Positions 1 to 11,100 of a stretch of 64,000 bases of DNA are shown in pieces. This stretch comes from Brachionus manjavacas (lineage: Eukaryota; Rotifera; Eurotatoria; Ploima; Brachionidae), in assembly GCA_019054805.1 (NCBI GenBank), contig JAHQIY010000007.1:2299501-2363500 (forward strand). Direction: 5' to 3'. The notes below the pieces were generated by a model. That model had not been told where the DNA came from and did not search any database. It saw nothing but the letters and a program-made list of their open reading frames with translations. The position numbers and the translations under genes are program-made. The stretch's first letter is position 1. Each line of letters starts with the position of its first letter.

Positions 1-56
1 GCTAAAATGAAATTAAATGAAAAAATTGATTGAATTTTTGTTGTTGTTGTTTAAAG

Positions 57-793
57 GAGAAAAGCCGTTCAAATGTGATTTCGAGGGCTGTGATCGACGA
101 TTTGCCAACAGCTCGGACCGCAAAAAACACATGCATGTACACACTTCAGATAAGCCATATTTTTGCAAGTACAAAGGCTGCGACAAGAGCTACACTCATC
201 CGTCGTCGTTGCGCAAGCACATTAGGATGCACGAAATGCAAGAGCAGCAGCAAAAAGCGGACACATCGACTCCTAGCAAGCAAGTGACGGAGAGCAACAG
301 CACTGCGTCGTCGTCGGCCAACACGTCCCGCAACTCCTTCACTGAATCGCCGACCAATTTGTCATTTTTCTCCCAATACCAATACAACCACTACAATCAA
401 TACAATTTCAACTCGTCGTCATCCGCTTACAATCCATACCACACTCAGCAGCAAAGCTCCTCGTCTCCCGCATCCACCACTCCCTTCTTGTACCCTCAAT
501 CGCTTCTGTACAATTCGACAAGCGCTGAGCCATTGACGCCATTGAAACTAGCCAACAGCTCGATAAACAACAACGGCGCCTATCTGACCAACAACATGAA
601 CGCCGGACTGAATGACTGGTATTTGTCGAGCTACCACTATGGCTCTAGTGTTCACGCAAGCAGTCACAACGGCGGCATATTGACGCCGCCTTCGACCGGA
701 AATTCGCCTCTCACCCAACAAAATAGTCAATACTACTCTAGTGAAAATCAGCAGCAGCAGCAACATGCACAGCAAAATTTTAATTGTGTCTAA
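57..793 (+). CDS. Zic: Zic/odd-paired zinc-finger transcription factor, last exon (5' part outside window)
   Basis: Last coding exon of a Zic-family C2H2 transcription factor, a nuclear developmental regulator. The exon starts after a TTTAAAG acceptor (AG at 55-56), inside the Gly codon of a TGEKPF finger linker; a preceding exon must lie to the left. Two fingers are visible. Finger 4 is [23 protein letters not shown]. Finger 5 follows the linker TSDKPY and contains the Zic signature [13 protein letters not shown]. Finger 5 has C-x4-C spacing, as in insect Opa, where vertebrate Zics have C-x2-C. The rest is a Ser/Asn/Gln/Tyr-rich low-complexity tail ending NFNCV, with a Gln run near the end. 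The ATG at 17 is intronic and is not a real start. The finger sequence makes family assignment very secure; paralog identity is not decidable from this exon. Confidence 0.95.
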
Positions 794-1000
794 AGCTTGG
801 CGATTGTAAATTTTTTTGTCTATTTTTTAAATGATCAGTTTTTATGTGTATTTATAAAATTCCTCAAATCGACAAATTTTTGTTGTTTTTCTTATTTTTT
901 TTTCTATTTCTATTTCTTTTGTATTTGCTTTTTTGTTTGTATTTTATTTTAAATGTTACATTTGACTGTAAATTTGTTTATTCTACAAAGCTTTTAATTT

Positions 1001-1006
1001 AATAAA
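1001..1006 (+). terminator. Poly(A) signal AATAAA of the Zic gene
   Basis: AATAAA lies about 210 nt past the Zic stop codon, after a T-rich 3' UTR (794-1000). No other hexamer occurs between the stop and this point. Confidence 0.55.
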
Positions 1007-1041
1007 AAAGACTTATAGTAAAATTACCCCTTTTTTATATT

Positions 1042-1302
1042 AATAATAATTTTCCCTATTCTATCCTAGTGGATAATGGGTAGGTACTTTTTGAGCAACG
1101 GCTCCGATCTGACACAGAGGCTATTGCATCGAGTTGATCATCTACACCGCAATTATTACCCAGTCGAAACTGGTCCCACTATTTTCATGATGAAAGAGTT
1201 TTAAACATTCGCATTGAAGATTTTTTCACCCTCAGCGGGTTTTGAACCCTCGATCCTCTGCTTGCATGACTTACACGCAAACCATTCGGCTATACGGGCT
1301 CT
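1042..1302 (-). mobile_element. tRNA-derived SINE, copy 1
   Basis: Read on the minus strand, the element starts at about 1302 with a tRNA-like head. An A-box-like TAGCCGAATGGTT lies at 1280-1292 and a B-box-like GGGTTCAAAACCC at 1237-1249. A tRNA-unrelated body of about 190 bp follows, ending in GAATAGGGAAAATTATTATTAATA. The same order of blocks recurs at 51452-51745 (+), and body fragments at 28070-28215 and 44082-44230. An internal pol III promoter with a tRNA-like head and an A/T-rich tail is the hallmark of a SINE. The parent tRNA could not be named. Confidence 0.8.
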
Positions 1303-1313
1303 TTTTTTTTTTT

Positions 1314-4300
1314 GACCATCTAAAATTTAAAAAAAAATTTTTAAAAGCTTAATAAATAATCAATAACTGATGAGAAAAACTAGTTCCAAGAAATTAGAAT
1401 ATTTGTCAATATTAAATATTTTATTCTTCGTCAAATTATTTTGCTTAGTAATTGATCTATTTTTTCGTCTTTTGAAAAAAAATTTCATTCAAAAAAGCAT
1501 AAAAAAGGTGAAATATATTTTTATTATAATAATAATTATTAGATTTTTTAAATAAATATTCTTTAAAAATAAACTATCAAAAAATTATTAAGTGAGTTAT
1601 ACATTAGTTTTCATTTGGAACTGAAAAAAAATTGATTTGAGAAATTTAATAATTTGGAATTTTTATTATCAAAATGAAACATTTATTTTGATTAGTTTTT
1701 TTAAAAAATTCAAATTTTTTTTTATTATTTATATTTCTTAAAATTATAAATAAAAGTTAAATATTAGATAACACCATAAAAACCAAATATTCTATTTTTT
1801 ATTCAATCCTTTTAATTTCGATGCCATTTGATTGTAAAAGTAACTCCAATTAATTTTTTTAGATAAATTTTAAATGTTGCACTTTTTAGATTTTAAATTT
1901 AAATTTCTTCCTTTCTTATTTTGATAATGATAATGATTTATTTTCAAAAAGAAAAATGTTTAACCGTCATATTAAACATAACTGATAGCCTTTAAAAAAA
2001 AATAATGGGGTTCCGAGACAGAGTCCTAGTTTAGGGATTCGGGTATGTTGTAGATTAGAGACTTATTAGTTAAAATTAAAATTTAATAATTTAACTTTTT
2101 ATGAATTAAAATATTTAATTTAATTATCCATATGACGATTTTATTTATTTTCATAAGAAAATTTAATTATTGATATGACGGGTTAATATGCATCCTTTTA
2201 AAAATTAGCATATTTTTCTTAGTACTAAAACACCAAGGATTTTTTCATTTTTTTTTAATTAAAAATATTTTTTAAAAAATTCAAATTAATTTTATTGAGT
2301 ATTCACTTATTTTATAATATTAATTTAAAAAGGATTTTTTTATTAGAACCATCTATTTAAAAGATATTAAGATTTAAATTTAAAAAAATCTCAAAATGAC
2401 TCGTTTGTTGCTTCTAGTGCTGAAAAAACCGAGTAATTTTCAAAAAGACGATTTGGGTTTAAAAACAGAACAATTTACTATAGAAATAAGAAAATATTTT
2501 AAAATAACTCATCTAAAAAAAGCTTATTTGGTTTTTATTTAAGACAAAGGGCATGATTAGACGTAAAAGAGTACAAATCAATATGAATCATTAACAGTAC
2601 ATACCACATGCTAGTGGGCTCTTTTAATCTCAAACTCGAGAATTTACATTTAATTTACTCTATTTAAAAAATAGTCTTTATATAAAGTTTAAATGGGCTA
2701 TCTACTTTGAACGTAAACAATTAAATTTTTAAAAATCTTTTAGAGTATTCGTTCTTTGTTTAAATTTCAAAAAATAAATAATTATTTTAGCTTTTTATAT
2801 TATCACTGATGAAGATAATGGAGCCTGGTCCGACCCAATCTATTTTTCCATTGTCCTGTCTAATTTTTGAGATGAGAAAGTCAATTTTTTATTTTTTTAA
2901 AAAAATTGGAAATAAGGCTCTGATAGCTCAATATGCAGCATATAGATTATGGATTTGGATTGCTAAATTATTATTGTAGTCATTAATTTTAATTTAGAAT
3001 AAAACAATAAAAAAAGTTCAAAAATAATATTAATTGGTGCATTTTAATATCAAAACCGATATTAATTTATATATTAATAATATTTTAATATGTAAATATC
3101 ATTTTACTGCATTTTAATATTTGAATATCACTTTAATATAAAATTTTTTGATATCTGTTGTTTTTTTAATTAAAAAAAAAAAATTTTAATTTACTTCATG
3201 TTTTCATTATTTTTGTTTTAGTTTTTATTTAATTTCACAAGGGTATGCAATTAAAAGTTGAGGGAATTTTTTACTGAAACTCAAGTGTCTCTAAGGTATA
3301 ATTTAGGCAATTTATCATAAATTAAACAGTTAACTCAAGCATTTTAATTTTTTAAGAGTTTACACAATTATTTAAGCCTTTTTTATTAAGACTTTTATTT
3401 AGCTGAGTTGTTTATTGTGGCAAACTAACTCGCCAAGAAGCTTTATTTTTTGGTTATAATTTATTTTTACAGTTTCAATTAAATGTTTTAATCAAGCAAA
3501 TCGTGTTTAATTAACATCCAGTAGAGAGATTGAATTTGAATGCAAAAGATAATTCACAAGTTCCGTTCATTTCTAAAAATGCATGCCTTAATCATAGGCG
3601 TTTAATTAGACCCATCATCTCGCTTTGAAACTTAGACATTATCATTTTTTTGAGGAAAACAATAGGAAAATGTGATAATTAGATTTCTATCCAAAGAATA
3701 AAATCTCCCGTAACGAGAATTGAAAACTTGTTTATCAGTATTAAAATAAAACATTTTTTTCTATTCAGTATTCAAACTGTGTCTATATTTTTAACTGTAT
3801 TGATTTAATTTAATTTTACAGTTTTGAATTAACTTTCATTGTAAAATGTGTCAAAACTGATAATTAATTTTTATAATACAAAATATGGCTCTTGTCAAAA
3901 AACAGGACAGATGATTACCATTATAATATCATGCTGATTGTCGAGGACTTACGATCTGCGATTACTTAACAAAAAATCTCCAAAGTCCTATTATAAAATT
4001 ATTTCTACTCTATTCAAAATCAAATTGACTCTTCGGACTCTTGAAACTTAAATGCTCAATAATTCCCATTTGAAATGTCAAAGCACTTGATTCTTTCAAT
4101 ATTAAAGCAAATTCTTTTAATTGCATAACTCTGAATGCGTTTCTTTCGGTTTAATTTTTTGAATTGGCATTGATCAGAGAATTAAAAATTTAAAAAAAAA
4201 CAATATATACTCTTAAGCTAATATTTATTTCAAGAATGTCATTCGAAAAACATTTTCTTTTTCAATATATAAATTTTCAATCATGATTTTCTTTTATAAA

Positions 4301-6374
4301 TAAATTAAGATACTTCATTATTTTATTTTATTTTTTTTTTAAATTTTAAATTGAATTTACATCGCCAGAATTGGCGCAATTTGAATAAATAAATAAATAA
4401 ATTAAAAAAAAAGGTTATAGGAAAATACGTAAGCAACAGCTTTCATACAGTCCAAAAATAAAAGTAATTAAAAATTTTTTGTTTGAGTAAATTTTAAAAT
4501 TTTATTTATTATGTATATAATAGATAAATGCCAAACTATGTTACATTCTCAGATTTTATTGTGAATTTTTTTAAGAAATTGAAGAGAAAAAAAATATTTT
4601 TAGAATCAACAAAAAAATAAATTTCTTTTTTAACTTTTTTTATTATAATTAAAAAAAATAAAAATTTAAATATTTAAAAATAAAAAAAAATAAAATCAAT
4701 AGAACAAAATTGGACTCAACAAAAATGAATTGTATCAATTTGTTTTCTAATTATCTAAAACATGCTTCAAACATGGAAAGAAAACAATAAGCTACTCAAT
4801 GCATTTCATCGATGAGATAAGGTCTTAATTGAATTGATAAAAGATTGATATCATGGTAGAAGAAATTCTTCGACTATTAAGTCTTAATTGAACAAGCTCG
4901 ATCACCTGATGTTCGACTAGGAGATAAGCATAACCTTGTGCTCGTATGTGTATGTAGAGATTTTTATCAAATATTGGCAAATTTGCTCGTGAACCTATTA
5001 AACCATTTGGAATCAACTGTGTCTTTCAGAAGAAATGGAATTTCGCTGCTGGATGCTAAAGCGTTTCGTAACTTCAGCCATGAACAAAATTTATTTATTT
5101 TGTTAGTTCAGCTAATTGAATTGGAATGTTTTTTAGTTGAATTGTAATTCAATAGCTATGGAAGAGATAGTAGATGTATTAGATAATCGTTTGCAGTGAC
5201 AATCTATGTTTGTTCAGCTTGTTCCAAGTTTTAGCTTTCTAGATAAACATACTAAGACTAAGACTGGAATCAATGGACTGACTTATTTCGAGCGTTATCT
5301 TATTGCGTTTGTAAATCTGTGCTGAATAAGAGATACGGATAGATAGTTGATAGTTGCAGCATCAGGTAGAAATTAGATCAATTTAAGACTGACATTGCAA
5401 TCTTAAAACATGTGAAAATATTAATTTGTCAAATGAGTTATCTGCTCTTGAGATCGACACAAGCTCAAATGATTTGTTTTCCCATTTGAGAATCAGCTTA
5501 TCTTGAAGTAAAAAGCGGATCTATTTTATCTTCACACCTTTGAGATTACACAATCCGAGAAATATTTTCTGAATACAATAAAAAATAATAAATAAATATA
5601 ATAAATAAAGAATAGACTTGCAATAAATTCACTTGAAATTAAAAGAACGCATTTGTTGATTGATTGTACAGGTAATACTTATTTGTTAAGAATTATTTTT
5701 CTGGCATTATCTACTTTGCTCTTAAGAGTATGTGTTTTAAAATATCATCAAATAGTTTTTGTTTAAATAAAATTATATCAAATAAAAAGAGGGAACATTA
5801 TTAAGAATAATCCTCGAATTTTTTGCTTGTAAAAATATCATTTTCTGAGTAAATTAAAATTTATTTACACGGATTTTCAGTAAAGCTCTTTAAATAAAAA
5901 AAAAATCTCAATTTTAAAATTATTACCCCTAAAAAATTTTAATAGATGAAAATTTAATGTAAAATATATTTTTATTTGGTAATTTTACCATTTTTATATT
6001 TAAATTTTTTACCAAATTAATTCCTTTTTCGATATTTATTATCTAATAAACATAAAATCAAGACTCAAAAATATAAGATATTCTTCTATTTTATTATTCT
6101 TAATCTTATTAAAAAATCATTTTTTCTATTTTTTTAAATTAATAATCAAAAATTTATTTTGAAATTATTTAAATATAATAAAAATTGAAGCTTTTTTCAT
6201 AAACCCTATTGAAAATTCACTTTTAAATAGAAGTAAAATTTATAAAATTTTAGATATTTTGTTTTGATAAAAAGCTTAGTTTTTTTTGTTAGATTTCCAA
6301 TCTATTTTTTTCTTCATTTTCTTTACCATTTGCTGTCATTTTAGCATTTGGCTTTCCTTTATCACCTTTATGCT
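1314..6374. other. Gene desert with one compositionally richer block
   Basis: Mostly A/T homopolymer-rich sequence with no ORF I can support. The exception is about 4740-5560, which is noticeably more complex. It contains overlapping open frames on both strands (4825-5016 minus; 4890-5147 plus) without recognisable domains. It could be a decayed gene or a conserved regulatory block downstream of Zic. Short ORFs elsewhere (for example 1370-1555) are low-complexity and look like chance. Confidence 0.4.
5780..5985 (+). repeat. Direct repeat, left copy (partner at about 7366-7560)
   Basis: A degenerate segment of roughly 170-200 bp is repeated in the same orientation at about 7366-7560. Shared anchors are AATAATCCTCGAATTTTT, AAAATATCATTTT, ACATGAATTTTTAG-like against ACACGGATTTTCAG, and TTTTAAAATTATT. 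The copies bracket a stretch holding the foldback element at 6384-6739. They may be LTR-like ends of a dead element or an old duplication. Confidence 0.5.
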
Positions 6375-6383
6375 GAATTATCC

Positions 6384-6739
6384 GGGGTTGTGAAGTTCAT
6401 TTCAATTCGATCGTTTCAATTCAGAAAAACTTGAATAACTTTTTTACTAAAAGAGATAATTTAGTTCTGTAAAATGCTTAGTGGTTAAGCAACTTTGCTT
6501 AATCCAAAAATATATGTCTGCAAAAACTCTGCAATGAAATTGCACACTTGATTGGAATACTTTTTAATGGGGTGCAAAATGCAGAAAATCGCATAGTATT
6601 TTGCAGACTTATTTTACTGCATTAAGCAAATTTGCTTATAATTAAGCATTTCACAGAACTGAATTATCTCTTTTAGTAAAAAAGTTATTCAAGTTTTTCT
6701 GAATTGAAACGATCGAATTGAAATAAACTTCACAACCCC
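6384..6739. mobile_element. Foldback MITE with 9-bp target duplication (family F, copy 1)
   Basis: A 356-bp element made almost wholly of two inverted arms of about 120 bp. The termini are GGGGTTGTGAAGTT..AACTTCACAACCCC-like, with matching CAATTCGATCG, TTTTACTAAAAGAG and GTTCTGT blocks in each arm. It is flanked on both sides by the same 9-mer GAATTATCC (6375-6383 and 6740-6748), a clean target-site duplication. A 9-bp duplication with long arms would fit a Mutator-like foldback. No transposase is encoded. Confidence 0.85.
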
Positions 6740-7121
6740 GAATTATCCTTGGCTTCTATACCTACTTAACTCCATTTCAGTTTCATCTTTTTCAACTGTT
6801 CTCTCTTACGTCATTTCTGGTCTTCTTGCATTTCATTTCCCTTGAGGTGTTTAAAATAATATTACTGTTGGGATTCTTATTTTCTGGCATTCTGGGCACT
6901 AAGCCACTTGAGTAGTATTTTCACTAATCGTGACGCAGAATGGTATCAGTTCTTGCTGTTTGTTTGAAATTACGGTTGGTCAGAACATTGCAAGAAATTT
7001 TCGTATGCATCCATAATTAATTTCTTCAATTTTTTTGATTATTTTTTAACTTTTGGTTCCATTCCAGTTCAGATTTACATAAACTGCTGCTAAAATGTAA
7101 ATTAATCTTCAAACTTAGAAT

Positions 7122-7292
7122 ATGGAAGAAATGCAAACAGTAGAACAGTTGAAGAAAAGGAAATTTTGTAGGAAAAGCTTCGAAAGATCACATAAGAGGT
7201 TCATTGTGCTGAGTGGTCTTAATGCAATGGTCAAGAGTGAGAGCACATGTTTTAAGATAGTAATGTATCGACATGATTGCGGTACAATTTAA
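7122..7292 (+). CDS. Small open frame, 56 aa, uncertain
   Basis: An ATG-initiated frame of 56 codons, rich in Lys, Arg and Ser, beginning MEEMQTVEQLKKRKF. Its composition is less A/T-monotonous than the surrounding desert. I recognise no family. It lies in the segment between the two direct repeats, so it could be the remnant of a dead mobile element. Splicing to other exons could not be shown. Confidence 0.15.
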   Translation: MEEMQTVEQLKKRKFCRKSFERSHKRFIVLSGLNAMVKSESTCFKIVMYRHDCGTI

Positions 7293-7365
7293 TGACAAGT
7301 TCTCGAAAAATTTCCTAAAATATTCCTAAAGTAATTTTTAATTTTAAAATTATATCAAATTTAAG

Positions 7366-7560
7366 GAGCGAAAAAATTTTAAAATAATCCTCGAATTTTT
7401 GACTTGAAAAAATATCATTTTTTGAATGAATTAAAATTAAATTACATGAATTTTTAGCTAAGTTCATTTTTCAAAAAAATTCTTAGTTTTAAAATTATTC
7501 TTCGTGGCATTAAAAATTTTACCATTCAAATTTAATGAAACCTTTTTTTTTGGTTTCATT
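7366..7560 (+). repeat. Direct repeat, right copy
   Basis: Partner of the segment at about 5780-5985, in the same orientation, with many point differences and small gaps. Nothing else was recognised between 7300 and the aminopeptidase start at 8158. Confidence 0.5.
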
Positions 7561-8157
7561 ATTTTGACTAAATATTATTCTGAATTTAACAAAAAAAAAA
7601 TATTAACTGGCTTTGTAAAAAAATTAAATTAAAAATAACTCTTTACAAAATTCAACCCTTCCTAGAATTAAATTTTTTATTTATTCAGATGTTTTGTTTT
7701 TTTAAAAGCTTAAGCTTTAGTATGTATGGCATTTTTTATTTAAATTTCTCTCCAAAGTAAATTTTACTTCAAAATGTTATCATCATAAGTTCACACAAAA
7801 AAACTAAAAATATAAATATAATTTGATAATGTTTTTAATTTAAAAATCTTAAATCTAACTTTGTTTTCTATACAGACCTTAAAAGCATTGAAATTTTTGG
7901 CAAAGAATCCAACATTTAAAGACATTTGATACACTAGATAAACTTTTCAGCATTTATAGGTCAAAAATATTAAAACTTGAGGCATCCGATATTTGAAAAA
8001 TCTTAAGTTTCCTTTCTATAAAGCATAAAGATAACCAAATTAGCCCAAGTTTAAGTTACTTTTCATCTACAAAAAATGTTATTTTAGCACATTTATCAAC
8101 ATTTAAATTTTTTTCTTAATATTTAAGAAAAGAATATTTTAAACTTTAAATGAAAAA

Positions 8158-11100
8158 ATGCCCTCTGGTGAACTTTATATACAGGAGCCCGACAGAAACC
8201 GACGCCCAGGGTTTTTAATTTCAAAGCGGTTGGTTTTTATTTCTAGTGCTTTTTTGATTACAATTTTTGTTGGTTCATTGCTTGGAGTTTATAAATTAAA
8301 ATCAAATACTCCCAATTCATCTTGCTATTCAAACACTTCTTCAATTGTTCCTGATATTAAACCTATCTCAAATTGTCAAAAATTGTATTGCCTAAATCCC
8401 CTAATTTTAGATAGTAAATTTATCAAAAAACATAATTTTTTTTAAATTTATTTATTTCAAAGATTGGAAACAAACGTGCCCAACCACTTCTAAACTTCCT
8501 TCGATTGTGCCAAAAACTGAAACGTTTATAAACTACCGTTTACCTAAAGATTTAAAGCCTTATTTTTATGAAATCTTAATTAAACCATATTTTAATGTTA
8601 CCACAGAACCTTCTTTTTACACTGGACATGTTCTTGTCAACTTTAAATGTCTCCAAAATACTTCAAAATTAGTATTTCACAAACACCAAGACATAGAAAT
8701 AGATGATTTTTCTTTCGAATTAAAAAGTTTGAGTGACAAAAATTTCATACCTGTTAAAAAAATGCTTCAGTCAAACTATTTAATCGAGAAATTGTCTTAT
8801 GATAATCAAACTCAATTGCTTCAAATTGAACTTTTTAAAAATATTTTTATTAAAAATGAGGAATACTCGCTTAGTATGAGCTTTAAAGGATTGACTAAAG
8901 CGGACAATTATGGTTTGTATAGAAGTTCATATGCTGATGATTCAGGTAATACAAAATGGCTTTTGGCATCTCAAATGGAGCCAACTGATGCACGGAAGTG
9001 AGAGCTTTTTTATCTATATATATTATTTCTCAATTTTTTTTCCTAAGAGTATTTCCGTGTTTTGATGAGCCTGATATGAAAGCAAAGTTTAAAATTCGAG
9101 TTTTACATGACTCAAGCGTACATGTGCTATCTAATATGATGCCCAAAAGTTCTACCAAAATAGAGTCAAATGATGAAACTGATTACAATTGGGTACAAAC
9201 AGATTTTTATGAAACTGTTGAAATGTCAAGTTATCTTGTAGCTTTAGTCATTTCGGATTTTGAATGCATCTCAAATAACATTGATTTAAAATATACCAAA
9301 AATTTGACCATTCGAGTTTGTTCAAGACCAAACGCTAAAAGTCAACTAGAATTGGCTATGAATGCATCTGTAAACGTGATAAAATTCTATGAATCTTACT
9401 ATAACATTAGCTATCCATTAACTAAATTAGACCATGTTGCTTTGCCTGATTTTAGCGCTGGTGCCATGGAAAACTGGGGTTTGATTCTGTACCGAGAATC
9501 TCGCCTTTTATATGATCAAGACAAAAATAGTCAATCGTCTCTTCAAGCTATAGTTGAAGTTATTGCCCATGAAATTGCCCATCAGTGGTTCGGAAATTTG
9601 GTTTCGCCATCTTGGTGGACTGATATTTGGCTTAATGAAGGATTTGCTAGGTACATGCAATTTTTGGGAACTGAATCATTCCAACCGGAATGGCACATGC
9701 AAGATCAAATCATCGAGGTGGTTTTTAATAGTATGGAACTTGATTCATTGCAGTCATCGCATCCAATCTCAGTCGAAGTTAACAACACAAATGAAATTCA
9801 ATCTATGTTCGATGGAATTACTTATGGAAAAGGAGGCTCGATTATCAGAATGATCACTTATTTCTTAGGGGAATCAAATTTTAAAAATGGTTTAACTGTA
9901 AGTAATTAAAGAATCGATTCAAAGAATTTAGATTTTTTTTACAGGATTATTTGAGCAAATTTTCCTTTGGTAATGCTGAACAAAATGACCTTTGGGAATC
10001 ATTGAAAAAAGTGACTCATTAATTTCTTTTTTTTTTGTATTAAATTTTATTTTTAGTATTCAGACAAAGATGTTAATTTAACAAAAGTAATGAATACTTG
10101 GACAAAACAAATGGGATATCCGCTCATTCAAGTACAATCAATTAACAGAACTCATGTTAAAGTAACTCAAGAGCATTTTTTATATGATTCATCTCAACCT
10201 GTTCAAATATCTCCTTTTGGGTAGTATAACTTTAAAATTTTTAAAATTTTTATCCATAAAAACTTAAGTTACAAATGGGATGTGCCATTAGCTTTTAGTG
10301 TGGAAAAATTAACATCGAAAGCTGATTCAAATGCAGAAAAATTTAACGTGTCAAATATTTATACAATTATTTCTTGGATTCATTCAAACCAAGATGAAAG
10401 TAAAAAATTCTTTTTTATTTTAAATTTCTATTGTTAATTTAAAAATGCTTAAAAAAAAATGAAGTTACGCCAATTATTGGGTGACATAACTAAATTTGAA
10501 AAGATTAATTTTGTAAAAGTAAACACTTATTTTATAGTAAATAAATACCTGACTCGTACCTTATTTTAAAAATAATATTATGTCACCGCAAACCAATGCA
10601 CACTCAATTCCTGATGAGCACACTGAATAACACTTGAATAACAAACACAAACTGTTTAGTTTTTTAATTGTTTTTGATTGATCTAAATTTTTTAGTTCAA
10701 ATAAAACTGATCTTGTATCAAATTGATAAAAAAAAAATTTAGCAATTTTGGTCTAAAATTTATTTTTAGCTTAAAAGCACACTTTTAGCGTGTGCTATTT
10801 AGTGAGCGTACTCATGAGGAATTGAGTTTGTGTAGGTAAGACTCGAGCGTGTGATGGTCATGGAGACCTTTATTTAAATGTAAAATTCTTACAAATTATT
10901 TTTAATATAAAAAAGTTAATAGATTCATTTATTTTTTCTAAATGATTAATTATTCTTTCATAAATAATTATTTTTTGATTTTATTTTTATTATTTCAGAA
11001 ATAATTCTTCTGGGAGAAGAACTTGAAAATAAAAGTTACATTTTGGCAAATTTGGATATATTCGGATTTTACCGAGTGAATTATGAAGATTCAAATTGGA

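Noticed and set aside
17-56. ATG and codons before the Zic fingers
   Set aside because: They lie upstream of a splice acceptor and read low-complexity [13 protein letters not shown]; finger 4 starts within a Gly codon split by the intron, as expected for a spliced Zic gene.
1370-1555. 61-codon plus frame
   Set aside because: Low-complexity A/T frame of the kind expected by chance in this desert.
9554-9853. 99-codon plus frame inside aminopeptidase exon 3
   Set aside because: Out-of-frame shadow of the M1 catalytic domain.
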